The notes under the pieces: generated by a model
Told to the model about the DNA's origin: nothing
Database searches by the model: none
Seen by the model: the letters and a program-made list of their open reading frames with translations, nothing else
In this document: positions 28,825 to 36,818 of the stretch, one piece after another
Position numbering within the stretch: position 1 is the first letter of the stretch
Layout: the number at the start of each line of letters is the position of its first letter
Made by a program: the position numbers and the translations under genes
DNA from: Streptococcaceae bacterium
Lineage (GTDB): Bacteria > Bacillota > Bacilli > Lactobacillales > Streptococcaceae
Direction of reading: 5' to 3'
Assembly (NCBI GenBank): GCA_022484805.1
Contig: JAKVKP010000002.1
Span: 62,001-126,000, forward strand
DNA length: 64,000 bases

Positions 28825-31061
28825 TTATTGATTTTTGTTACTATTCCGTCCTTTGCTTCAAAGCCTTCATGTTTTTTTATTCGACTATAAACAGTCTTTT
28901 TAGTAATATCCAAATATTCCGCAATCTCATTAATATCTACACCAGTACCGTCCATATCCAAAGTATTAAACGCAGTTTCAAGCTCCTGTTTAGTTTTCTC
29001 ACTGCGGTTTTGATTAGCTTTTTGTGTGCCTTTTTTCCATTTTTCCTGTGATTCTTCCTCTAAATTAATATCTTTCAAGGTATCATCTAGTACGTGAATT
29101 GGATATTTAAACCAAGCGTTAACTTGTTTCATCTTTGGAAATTCTCGCAATGTCCCTTCAATTCGCCATGCACTCGCTTGACGTGCTACTTCAACAGCCT
29201 TATCTTTTGCAATGTTAACTTTACCTAATGAATTGGGAATATCGACTAATGCGCTCATCAAATGATGTCCCATCTGCTTTTTACTAAACCTATCATCTTG
29301 GCCAATGGCATTATATGATGGGTTGTAATGCTTAATTGCTTCATAATAAATATCACATATAGCATTGTTTTCAAGCTGCATATATCTATCTTCTGTGACT
29401 GGTAATTCAATTAAATCTAGGATTGCATCTGGATCACGAGCGAATACACCTGAACCACTTGAACGGTCAATTGAATTCTTACCACCTTGAGAACCTTTTG
29501 AATGGTGATGACAGTAAATCACAGCACAGTCTAATTCAGTGGCAATCTTGTCAAATTGATTCGTAAAGTTAGCCATCTCATGCGCACTATTCTCGTCACC
29601 AGTTAACACCTTATAAATTGGATCGATGATAACTGCGATATAGTTTTCTTTCTGTGCACGTCGGATTAATTTAGGTGCTAATTTATCCATTGGTGAAGTT
29701 TTGCCACGTAGATTCCAAACATCAATATTAGATACATTTTCAGCACCTTGACCCAATCGATTATAAATTTCGATAAAACGCATCTTGGCTGAATTTGAAT
29801 CTAATTCTAAATTGACATATAAGACTTTACCTTTTGCACAATCGAAACCAAACCATTGACGACCTTCTGCAATGGCAATTGCCAATTGAATTAGAGAAAA
29901 TGACTTACCAGCTTTTGAAGGTCCAGCAATTAACATTTTATGCCCTTGACGTAAGACACCTTTAATTAGTTCAGGCGCTAACTGAATATCTTGTTTGAAT
30001 AAATCAGCTAAGCTTTCTGGGTCTGGCAAATTATCATTCATATCTTCAATGTACTCTTGCCATTCTTCCCATGAACCTTTACCGATATTCGTATCAATTA
30101 AAAATTGCTTTTTACCGCCACGTTCAAAACCTGCTAAACGAGTAAGCCTTGAAGGATTTTTGTTTTGCTTATCTACTCTAAGACCGTTTTTCTCGACAAT
30201 CTTATAAAGATAATCAACACGCTCCTGATATTGTGGATAGTTGACTGCATCAATCTTAACGATTGCGTGTAAACTCTTACCACCACTATATGTTAAGGCA
30301 ACGACTGGAAGCTCTAATTCTCGGATGATTTCATTTTGTTGTTCAATACTCATGCTGTCTGATTCAATTAAGGAATATTTAAAATCGACCACATTCGTGT
30401 TTTTAACACCTTCACCATCTAACGGATTAAGTCTTACCCATGCGCCACACTCTTTGTTTGGATCTCCCATAACGGCACCAATATCACCGTTATACTTTCT
30501 TAATTTCTCAATGATTTCACCTGATGTTTTAGTATAAACACCAGCTTTTGGTAGCCATTTACCTTCATCACCTGGTTTAGGATAACCATCATTGACATAA
30601 CCAATAATGTCTCCTGGAGCAAACAAGGCCTCTAAATATCGAATCACTTCTTGTGACGGATTCCAGTTCACTGGCTCATGAATCTCTTTACCCATCACCC
30701 AGTCTGTGTTAACGAGTTTATAACCTTTATCAACATCAGTTGCTATAAAGCTATCATTCCAATCTAGGAATGTATTATCATCTGAATGATTACTTACCCA
30801 ACCATTATCTTTAGCCATCTGCGTGATTGTCGCACCTGTTACTGGTGAGCCTGTGCCTTTGAATGTTTCCCATTTCTTCTCGCACTCGCCATCATGATAG
30901 CGTTGTGGATCACGTTGTGACCATTCTTCCCAGTCTTGAACTGAGTAGCCTTCATGCTTCAATGCCATTCCTACATTAGTCCATTCTTGGTAATCAAGAC
31001 TAGATGGCTCGATGTAAGTAAGCAAAGCGTTTAAATCTATTTTATTTTCCAGCGATATCAC
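28821..31061 (-). CDS. Phage primase-helicase (PriCT-2, AEP-like, RepA/AAA_25)
   Basis: 746 residues. N-terminal PriCT-2 domain (about 8-92: YQEWTNVGMALKHEGYSVQDWEEWSQ). A middle region with LNPLDGEGV and YSGGKSLHAIVKI (about 225-330) is reminiscent of archaeo-eukaryotic primases. A RecA-fold helicase follows, with AGPSKAGKSFSLIQLAIAIAEG (Walker A, about 375), VLYVNLELDS and AVIYCHHHSKGSQGG. The C-terminal helix-turn-helix is DINEIAEYLDITKKTVYSRIKKHEGF. Starts phage DNA replication. Start is GTG 31061 without a clear ribosome site, so the exact N-terminus is uncertain. Its end overlaps the last repeat of the probable origin. Confidence 0.88.
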   Translation of the reverse strand: MISLENKIDLNALLTYIEPSSLDYQEWTNVGMALKHEGYSVQDWEEWSQRDPQRYHDGECEKKWETFKGTGSPVTGATITQMAKDNGWVSNHSDDNTFLDWNDSFIATDVDKGYKLVNTDWVMGKEIHEPVNWNPSQEVIRYLEALFAPGDIIGYVNDGYPKPGDEGKWLPKAGVYTKTSGEIIEKLRKYNGDIGAVMGDPNKECGAWVRLNPLDGEGVKNTNVVDFKYSLIESDSMSIEQQNEIIRELELPVVALTYSGGKSLHAIVKIDAVNYPQYQERVDYLYKIVEKNGLRVDKQNKNPSRLTRLAGFERGGKKQFLIDTNIGKGSWEEWQEYIEDMNDNLPDPESLADLFKQDIQLAPELIKGVLRQGHKMLIAGPSKAGKSFSLIQLAIAIAEGRQWFGFDCAKGKVLYVNLELDSNSAKMRFIEIYNRLGQGAENVSNIDVWNLRGKTSPMDKLAPKLIRRAQKENYIAVIIDPIYKVLTGDENSAHEMANFTNQFDKIATELDCAVIYCHHHSKGSQGGKNSIDRSSGSGVFARDPDAILDLIELPVTEDRYMQLENNAICDIYYEAIKHYNPSYNAIGQDDRFSKKQMGHHLMSALVDIPNSLGKVNIAKDKAVEVARQASAWRIEGTLREFPKMKQVNAWFKYPIHVLDDTLKDINLEEESQEKWKKGTQKANQNRSEKTKQELETAFNTLDMDGTGVDINEIAEYLDITKKTVYSRIKKHEGFEAKDGIVTKINN

Positions 31062-31214
31062 CTACTTTTTTTATGATATAATTAAATAAATAGTAATTGT
31101 GCCGTATGGCCGTGGTTCATCTTTTTTTCAATATTTATCATTGTATCCATTGTTACTACATTCCTCACATCTGAAAAGACACATACATTAAAAAATATAA
31201 GGGGGAAGTTAGAT

Positions 31215-31355
31215 ATGGAAAAAATTTCAAGTATTTGTACAATCTTGGACTTTATGTTCAATTTAAAAGATGATTTTGTTGGTTCAAATCCAACCACCGT
31301 TTACCAAAGCGGTGTGAGCTGTTTGGTAGAGCACACGGCAGAATTACTATTTTAA
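31215..31355 (+). CDS. 46-codon plus-strand ORF, doubtful
   Basis: ATG 31215 has GGGGGAAG 7 bases upstream and the frame is open for 46 codons (MEKISSICTILDFMFNLKDDF...). It overlaps the tRNA-like structure at 31278-31338, which may explain the open frame by chance. Reported with low confidence because the ribosome site is good and it opposes the early operon. Confidence 0.25.
   Translation: MEKISSICTILDFMFNLKDDFVGSNPTTVYQSGVSCLVEHTAELLF
31278..31338 (+). other. Permuted tRNA-like structure (T-arm, acceptor hairpin, D-arm)
   Basis: A perfect T-arm (GTTGG, loop TTCAAAT, CCAAC, 31278-31294) is followed by CACCGTTT-ACCA-AAGCGGTG (31295-31314), then a D-arm-like GCT-GTTTGGTAG-AGC (31318-31332) flanked by GTG and CAC. 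The two acceptor-like strands pair with each other, so 3' and 5' tRNA halves appear in reversed order. No anticodon arm was found on either side. Could be decayed tRNA DNA, a tRNA mimic, or coincidence. Confidence 0.35.
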
Positions 31356-31416
31356 CTTAAATTCAAATGCGTTAAACACTAATTTCATTCACTCACCCTC
31401 AAACAGCTTTCCTTCT

Positions 31417-31569
31417 CTAATTTATAATAAATGCCCATCCTACAATTCCTATTGTGATTAATGTATAAAATATACAAAATGGCGCTATTTCAATTGCTAT
31501 TTTTTCTGATTTAATACATACCAACATCATTATGATTGAAAAGGCTATTAATAATATTCCAATCAACAT
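31417..31569 (-). CDS. 50-residue membrane peptide
   Basis: MLIGILLIAFSIIMMLVCIK followed by a second hydrophobic segment (IAPFCIFYTLITIGIVGWAF). Ribosome site GGGAGGAAG directly upstream, overlapping the end of the preceding tiny gene. It is part of the train of small early phage genes between DUF1642 and the primase gene. Function unknown; its existence rests on the ribosome site and coupling. Confidence 0.55.
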   Translation of the reverse strand: MLIGILLIAFSIIMMLVCIKSEKIAIEIAPFCIFYTLITIGIVGWAFIIN

Positions 31570-31570
31570 C

Positions 31571-31663
31571 CTACTTCCTCCCATCAATGTAATCCTTCAC
31601 AATTACCGCTAATATAAATATGGTGAACAAAGTCAAAGGTATGTAACTAGCTAGTTCTTTCAT
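31571..31663 (-). CDS. 30-residue membrane peptide
   Basis: MKELASYIPLTLFTIFILAV plus a charged tail. AGGAGGGTGA lies directly upstream and the ATG overlaps the stop of the preceding gene as ATGA, indicating translational coupling. Too short for family assignment. Confidence 0.5.
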   Translation of the reverse strand: MKELASYIPLTLFTIFILAVIVKDYIDGRK

Positions 31664-31884
31664 TCACCCTCCTGTTCGAACATTAAATCAAACAATTCTC
31701 TGTTAATATTAAGCCAACTTCCATCTTCCTTAGTTAAATAAACTTCTGTGTCATTATCTTCTAAAGCTGTTTCTAATTCCCAAATACTATCAGTATGAAC
31801 GCTAAACTCGCCGATAATTTCAGGACTATCAGGTTCTTCAAGTTTTGGAACTTCAAAACCCTCAATACACTTATATTTCATCAT
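31660..31884 (-). CDS. Small acidic phage protein
   Basis: 74 residues from one of two tandem ATGs at 31884/31881, with AGAGGGCGA upstream. Acidic, with WELETALEDNDTEVYLTKEDGSWLNINRELFDLMFEQEGE. Member of the overlapping small early gene train; role unknown. Confidence 0.55.
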   Translation of the reverse strand: MMKYKCIEGFEVPKLEEPDSPEIIGEFSVHTDSIWELETALEDNDTEVYLTKEDGSWLNINRELFDLMFEQEGE

Positions 31885-32122
31885 TCGCCCTCTGATCATC
31901 ATAGATAAATGAATACTTTTCTGTATCCAACACATGAATAAATCCATCACATGTTTCTACTTTAAATGTTTCATTTTCGCCCCATTCACCGTACTGTCTA
32001 ATCGGTGTAATTTTTTTAGCGTAAACTGGTACCTTTCCGGGAAACCTTGATTGATACTCATCCAATATATATGCGAATTCCCCTGTTTGGTCATTCACCA
32101 CTGCTACACAGTTAAACATCAT
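31871..32122 (-). CDS. Small phage protein
   Basis: 83 residues from the tandem ATG at 32122, after GGAGGGCGA. Beta-rich MMFNCVAVVNDQTGEFAYILDEY, then VETCDGFIHVLDTEKYSFIYDD. Starts inside the end of the preceding gene and ends inside the next. No domain recognised. Confidence 0.55.
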   Translation of the reverse strand: MMFNCVAVVNDQTGEFAYILDEYQSRFPGKVPVYAKKITPIRQYGEWGENETFKVETCDGFIHVLDTEKYSFIYDDQRANDEI

Positions 32123-32490
32123 TCGCCCTCCTGTTCGATTACCCAAATCGTAAATAGATAAAACACTTGATTTTCTTCTTTTTTATTCAAAGCATCGTGA
32201 TATTCATTATTTTGACTTGTCAAATAATTGATTGTTGTTGAAACGTGCCAACTTGGCCACTTTTCTTGCCAATATTTCAATAAATCCAGCACCACTTGCT
32301 GATTTTTATTGAGTTTTGGATTTGCAAGATGTTCTAAAACTTTCTTAACTTGATATGAAGAAATAAACTGCTCTCCATTATCTGCATAAATTCCTGCACG
32401 GAAAATATCCATTTTATTATCGTCAATATCCTTTATCACGTCTTGAATCGTGGGATTGATATTCTCAATTATTTTTTCATATTCACTCAT
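32119..32490 (-). CDS. Phage protein, function unknown
   Basis: 123 residues, helical, with QVKKVLEHLANPKLNKNQQVVLDLLKYWQEKWPSWHVSTTINYL. It resembles small lactococcal-type early phage proteins, often annotated DUF1642-associated or hypothetical. Overlaps neighbours by 4-8 bases. Confidence 0.58.
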   Translation of the reverse strand: MSEYEKIIENINPTIQDVIKDIDDNKMDIFRAGIYADNGEQFISSYQVKKVLEHLANPKLNKNQQVVLDLLKYWQEKWPSWHVSTTINYLTSQNNEYHDALNKKEENQVFYLFTIWVIEQEGE

Positions 32491-32710
32491 TCGGCACCTC
32501 TAATTCCAATCCAATATATTCAGCCTTATTAAACCACTTATCAAACGATGGGTGTACTCCATATACCCCTCTCGAATTTTTTAATTTATTACTTTTGCTT
32601 TGGTACAAAATCATGCCATATCTATCTAAACCAAATAAAAATCGATATTGTTTACCTTTCCGATACCAACCTCTTTTATATTTTCGTTGTGTTTCTGTTA
32701 ACTCACTCAT
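32483..32710 (-). CDS. Small basic phage protein
   Basis: 75 residues, RKYKRGWYRKGKQYRFLFGLDRYGMILYQS, basic N-terminal half. Overlaps neighbouring genes by 8 bases on both sides. No family recognised. Confidence 0.55.
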   Translation of the reverse strand: MSELTETQRKYKRGWYRKGKQYRFLFGLDRYGMILYQSKSNKLKNSRGVYGVHPSFDKWFNKAEYIGLELEVPNE

Positions 32711-33233
32711 TCGACACCTCTTCCACTTCTCCGCCGATTAGTTCAGCGACTAGGTCTGCTTTGCGTTTGTCGGTAAATTGATAGCATGAACAATTACTTT
32801 TAACCGGATAGACTACAAATGGATTATTTGGATTCCAACTGTGAAAATATCCTTCACCGTTATTCAAACTAATCACATATTGCTTCGGCTGCTCGACTTC
32901 GTAGCCGTATAGCTTCATTTTGATTAAAGTTTCAATTGGATTTGTTCCGTTGTTATCACTCATAAATTTAAAGAAATCCGAATCAGAATCATGATAGTCC
33001 CACTCATTGATATATCTCCATATCTTAAGCTCTAAACTAATCTTATTTTTATCAAACCAATCTGCCACATATTTCGGCACTAACACTTTCTTCGGCGTGT
33101 CATGCAGCTTTTTTGCTAAAGCAATTGCATTTTGAATAGCTGTATTGTAGCCCTTATACCATTGGTCACTAGGGCAACCTGTTAAATGAATATTTAACTT
33201 TTCAATCAATTCCTCTTTACTCAATTCACTCAT
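32703..33233 (-). CDS. DUF1642 domain phage protein
   Basis: 176 residues. KVLVPKYVADWFDKNKISLELKIWRYINEWDYHD, then GYEVEQPKQYVISLNNGEGYFHSW and ADLVAELIGGEVEEV, are the conserved features of DUF1642 proteins of lactococcal, streptococcal and related phages. Biochemical function is unknown. First long gene of the small early gene train. Confidence 0.85.
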   Translation of the reverse strand: MSELSKEELIEKLNIHLTGCPSDQWYKGYNTAIQNAIALAKKLHDTPKKVLVPKYVADWFDKNKISLELKIWRYINEWDYHDSDSDFFKFMSDNNGTNPIETLIKMKLYGYEVEQPKQYVISLNNGEGYFHSWNPNNPFVVYPVKSNCSCYQFTDKRKADLVAELIGGEVEEVSNE

Positions 33234-33244
33234 CGTCTGCCTCC

Positions 33245-33421
33245 TTAGCTGAATTTAAGTCTAGTCACTGTATCTTCTTTATAATTAATCTTGATGAACC
33301 CTTCATTTTCCATATTTAAAATTGTTGTTTCAGTTATTCCAAAGAATCTTTTGAATTTTTGATATGGCACAGTATCGCCGTCTTCGAATGTTCTATCAAA
33401 AAGTAATTGATGATATTTCAT
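33245..33421 (-). CDS. Small phage protein with helix-turn-helix-like segment
   Basis: 58 residues from ATG 33421-33419, preceded by GGAGGT; a second ATG 15 bases upstream also has a weaker site. FKRFFGITETTILNMENEGFIKINY resembles a MerR/excisionase-type winged helix. Could be a small DNA-binding regulator; not assigned further. Confidence 0.5.
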   Translation of the reverse strand: MKYHQLLFDRTFEDGDTVPYQKFKRFFGITETTILNMENEGFIKINYKEDTVTRLKFS

Positions 33422-33569
33422 GATTTCTACCTCCATATTCACTCCAACCCTCACCGCTAGCGCCTAGCCACTAGTAAGCTAGGACACCAACAGAGTTAAT
33501 AAATTATTATTTTCTGCGAGCTTAAATTAAGTAATGTATCTCGAACGAAAGTTTTTTTCACTCGCAAGT

Positions 33570-33606
33570 CGGATGTTTCCGCATCCGTGGTAGTTTCCGC
33601 TACCGA
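33570..33606 (-). promoter_or_regulatory. Two tandem hairpins with identical CGGAAA loops
   Basis: On the minus strand GTAG-CGGAAA-CTAC and GGATG-CGGAAA-CATCC stand next to each other with two bases between, in the gap between the helicase gene (33631) and the small gene at 33421. Repeated loop sequence with different stems implies selection on RNA structure, for example a protein- or RNA-binding element in the early transcript. Confidence 0.5.
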
Positions 33607-33630
33607 TGAGGGCTGGAGAAGTGTTAATTA

Positions 33631-35214
33631 CTATGGCGTATATTCTTTCGGTTTAACGCCGTTTGGAATTCGCCAACCGTTGCCTGCTATACGTGAAATC
33701 ATCTTGCTCGCATTATCAAACGACCAGGTACCCACTTTTTGAAATCCATAAGTTTCTAATCGTCTAATCTGCTTAGGTGTGCTCAACCCACTGTCACGTC
33801 GTTTATGCAATCGATCTAACAACATAGTTGCCTTACCAGCGTTGTCAACCGCTTCTGGGAATATACCGAACTTCTCAAGCGTTTTTATTTGCTTATCACT
33901 TGCTGGTGCCATTTCCCAACCAAACGATGGTACATAATTCGTTAAATCTTCAGCCATGATTGACATTTCAAATTGCAAAGGGTCCATTAAAGCACGTTTA
34001 CGTTTCTTCATTGCAGCTAACTTCTCAGCTAATGCAGCTTCACGGTCAGCAACTACATCACTAACAGCTTCAACTTCCAATTCCTCAATGTCTAATTGAA
34101 CACCGACATTTTCCTCGCCTTTTTCAATCATCTTTTCAGCGACTTCAACACTTTCAGCAATTAAATGCGCTGGTCTACATAACTCATGACGTTCTGTATG
34201 CCATAAAAAATCTAGCAATAACAAGTGATCCTTACCTGGCGCAAGTCTTGTACCACGTCCAACCATTTGACAATAAAGACTACGAACTTTAGTTGGTCTT
34301 AAAACGACCACGCAGTTTACATCTGGGCAATCCCAACCTTCAGTCAATAACATTGAGTTACAAAGTACGTTGTATTTATTGTTGTCAAAATCTGCCAATA
34401 CTTCTGCACGATCTTTGCTTTCACCATTAACTTCTGCTGCTTTAAAGCCTTTATCATTCAATATTTGAGTAAATTTCTGACTTGTAGCAACTAATGGTAA
34501 GAAAACTACTGTTTTTTTATCTGAACAGTGCTTAACCATTTCGTCTGCAATTTGATATAAATATGGATCTAAGGCAGTACCAACATCACTAGCTTTAAAA
34601 TCTCCTGCTTGTTGGCCAACACCAGTCAAATCTAATTTAAGAGGTATTGTTAATGCCTTAATCGGCGTTAAATAACCGTCTTTAATCGCTTGTGGCAACT
34701 TATATTCATAAGCTAAACTATCAAAGAACTGCCCTAAATTTCGTTTGTCGCCACGGTCTGGTGTTGCAGTTACTCCTAAAACATTGGCATTTTCAAAATG
34801 TTCTAACACACGTTGATAGCCGTCAGATAAAACATGATGTGCTTCATCAATAATGATTGTGTCAAAATAATCTTTTGGAAACTGATTCAATCGTTTCTCA
34901 CGTTGTAATGTTTGGACACTACCAACCGTTACTCTATAAAATGAACCTAAGCTAGTTGACTCTGCTTGTTCCCTTGAGCTACCTAATCCAGTTGCTTTTT
35001 CTAGCTTATCTGCTGCTTGATCTAATAACTCCCCACGATGTGCTAAAATTAATGTTTTTTCGCCCAATCGTGTTCTATCTTCTGTAATTTTTGAAAAAAC
35101 AATCGTCTTGCCTGTTCCTGTGGGTAAAACTAAGAGGGTCTTCTTGACCCCCTTTTTATCCCATTCAGATTGCACAGCTTGACGACTTTCTTCTTGATAT
35201 GGTCTAAGCTGCAT
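33631..35214 (-). CDS. SF2 DEAD/DEAH-box phage helicase
   Basis: 527 residues. Motif I LLVLPTGTGKTIVFSKI, motif II IIIDEAHHV, motif III GVTATPDRGD, motif V LLTEGWDCPDVNCVVVLRPT and motif VI QMVGRGTRL. It has the layout of the RAD3/type III restriction-like helicases found in siphophage replication modules. ATP-driven DNA unwinding, probably with the DUF669 and Sak4-like proteins encoded just upstream. The ATG lies 11 bases after the DUF669 stop. Confidence 0.9.
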   Translation of the reverse strand: MQLRPYQEESRQAVQSEWDKKGVKKTLLVLPTGTGKTIVFSKITEDRTRLGEKTLILAHRGELLDQAADKLEKATGLGSSREQAESTSLGSFYRVTVGSVQTLQREKRLNQFPKDYFDTIIIDEAHHVLSDGYQRVLEHFENANVLGVTATPDRGDKRNLGQFFDSLAYEYKLPQAIKDGYLTPIKALTIPLKLDLTGVGQQAGDFKASDVGTALDPYLYQIADEMVKHCSDKKTVVFLPLVATSQKFTQILNDKGFKAAEVNGESKDRAEVLADFDNNKYNVLCNSMLLTEGWDCPDVNCVVVLRPTKVRSLYCQMVGRGTRLAPGKDHLLLLDFLWHTERHELCRPAHLIAESVEVAEKMIEKGEENVGVQLDIEELEVEAVSDVVADREAALAEKLAAMKKRKRALMDPLQFEMSIMAEDLTNYVPSFGWEMAPASDKQIKTLEKFGIFPEAVDNAGKATMLLDRLHKRRDSGLSTPKQIRRLETYGFQKVGTWSFDNASKMISRIAGNGWRIPNGVKPKEYTP

Positions 35215-35225
35215 TGAATACCTCC

Positions 35226-35783
35226 CTAAAACGCACCGTTACCAAATCCATTTTGTTGCGGTTGAGTGTTACCTGTTGGAAATGGAGTCGTATTTTGTTG
35301 TGGTTGTTGAAAATTCTGCGTTGGTTGTTGTTGAAAAACACCACTATTTGCTGCAGGTTTCAAAAATTCTTTTACACGGTTATTCTGACGTTGTTGACCT
35401 TGAACTGTATAAGTATTTGTTTCAACTTTAACTCGCCCTTGACTACCAATGACTACTGACCAATTAGGTGAAAAAGCTTGTCCGATAACTGGTGCTTGAC
35501 CGATTGAAGTAAAGAATTGTGTTAATTTCCATTGCCATTTTTTCATCATGTATAATCTTTCAAAAACTGTAGTTTTGCCTTCAGTTCCTACAACTTCAAG
35601 TGATACTTCTGCGTATGGTGCGCCATTGGGAATCTTGTCACTATTACCGTCATAAATCTTCCGCTCAAGATTAGTCACAGTGAAAGGATATTCACCATCA
35701 GGCAATAAAGTAAATTGACTTTCTTCTGCGATAAAACTACCGCCCCAGTCTAAAAATTCGTTATCATTATTTTGAATAGTCAT
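35226..35783 (-). CDS. DUF669 protein, probable ssDNA-binding accessory
   Basis: 185 residues. FLDWGGSFIAEESQFTLLPDGEYPFTVTNLERKIYDG and YMMKKWQWKLTQFFTSIGQ are diagnostic of DUF669. The C-terminal quarter is Gln/Asn/Pro-rich (NFQQPQQNTT...), like the disordered tails of SSB proteins. In related phages it is encoded with AAA_24 recombinases and helicase, and is thought to act on ssDNA. Function is partly inferred. Confidence 0.85.
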   Translation of the reverse strand: MTIQNNDNEFLDWGGSFIAEESQFTLLPDGEYPFTVTNLERKIYDGNSDKIPNGAPYAEVSLEVVGTEGKTTVFERLYMMKKWQWKLTQFFTSIGQAPVIGQAFSPNWSVVIGSQGRVKVETNTYTVQGQQRQNNRVKEFLKPAANSGVFQQQPTQNFQQPQQNTTPFPTGNTQPQQNGFGNGAF

Positions 35784-35795
35784 TAATATTTCCTC

Positions 35796-36818
35796 CTAAA
35801 AATTCCTAATTTTTTCATTTAAAAACGTCATTGTACTTTGCCAATTAGAAGATAGATAATCCCATAATTCACTTGGAATATTTTCTAATGGTGTATCTAA
35901 TGGCATGAAACCACCTTTATAGATAATTTGCATAATTTCATCAACACTTACTTGATTGGCTTTCATTAAATCAGCTACTGAATTTGGTATTATCTCAGGA
36001 ACTGATTTAATTGGTTCGGCTGCAAAATTTGGTTGACTGCTGGATGTTTCAACTGGACTTTCGTTAACTGATTGTTTATTAATTGTTTTAATTGGTGGTT
36101 GAATAGCTGTCACATCACTTAAAGCTTGAGCAATTTGAGAAAAGTCAAAAGGTAATTCATCAGGTAAACCAATACGGTTCTTGGCATCCCATGCTGGTCT
36201 ATGAGTTGTGTACATCATACGTTGACCGCCAACACCTTTTTTGCTTTTTGTTTTTTCGTCAGTTAAGATTGTCGTCTTATAATTAGCAAATAAGACCATG
36301 TCAGCCCACTCTTTAACTAGTGGACCTGTCTTCTTTTCGAGTTTCAGCTCATAGCGATCATAAGCACCCATTTCGTCAGGCTCTTCTTTCTTGCGTAGCC
36401 ATGCATGAGCTGTGATAACAACATTCACACCCACTTCTACCACATCACTTAATTTATTTAGTAAGCCACCGAATTCTTGTTCAAGTGCAATATACTTAGC
36501 ACCATAGTCGTTGCTACTATCAGTCCATTTATTCAATGCTGCTAGGTGACTTTTGCAGATTTTTTCTGCCCAATCGATTGTGTCAATAACTAATGTCTGA
36601 CATGGCTTATTGGTTTTAACGTACTCAACTTGTTGCAAAAGCATTGACCAGCTGGTTGGCTTATCAAAACGTTTGACTTCCATGTGAAGCGTACTATCTT
36701 CAGTATCAATAAATAATGGGTCAGGAAATTGACTTGCAAATGTTGATTTACCAATTCCCTCTACGCCATAAATGACAACCTTTTGTGCTTTTGGTACTTT
36801 GCCACTAGTTATATTCAT
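35796..36818 (-). CDS. AAA_24/Sak4-like recombination ATPase
   Basis: 340 residues from ATG 36818, with AAAGGAG upstream; it overlaps the stop of the preceding gene by one base (TAATG). Walker A VVIYGVEGIGKSTFASQFP, then LFIDTEDST, Walker B-like TLVIDTIDWAEKI and VVITAHAWLRKKEEPDE. A RecA-like core with a C-terminal extension of about 110 residues. Such phage proteins promote single-strand annealing with an SSB partner, here plausibly DUF669. Confidence 0.85.
   Translation of the reverse strand: MNITSGKVPKAQKVVIYGVEGIGKSTFASQFPDPLFIDTEDSTLHMEVKRFDKPTSWSMLLQQVEYVKTNKPCQTLVIDTIDWAEKICKSHLAALNKWTDSSNDYGAKYIALEQEFGGLLNKLSDVVEVGVNVVITAHAWLRKKEEPDEMGAYDRYELKLEKKTGPLVKEWADMVLFANYKTTILTDEKTKSKKGVGGQRMMYTTHRPAWDAKNRIGLPDELPFDFSQIAQALSDVTAIQPPIKTINKQSVNESPVETSSSQPNFAAEPIKSVPEIIPNSVADLMKANQVSVDEIMQIIYKGGFMPLDTPLENIPSELWDYLSSNWQSTMTFLNEKIRNF

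Noticed and set aside
31082-31297. 71-codon minus-strand ORF starting MVGFEPTKSS
   Set aside because: VGFEPT is the usual product of reading a tRNA T-arm backwards; it is antisense to the tRNA-like structure and lacks a ribosome site.
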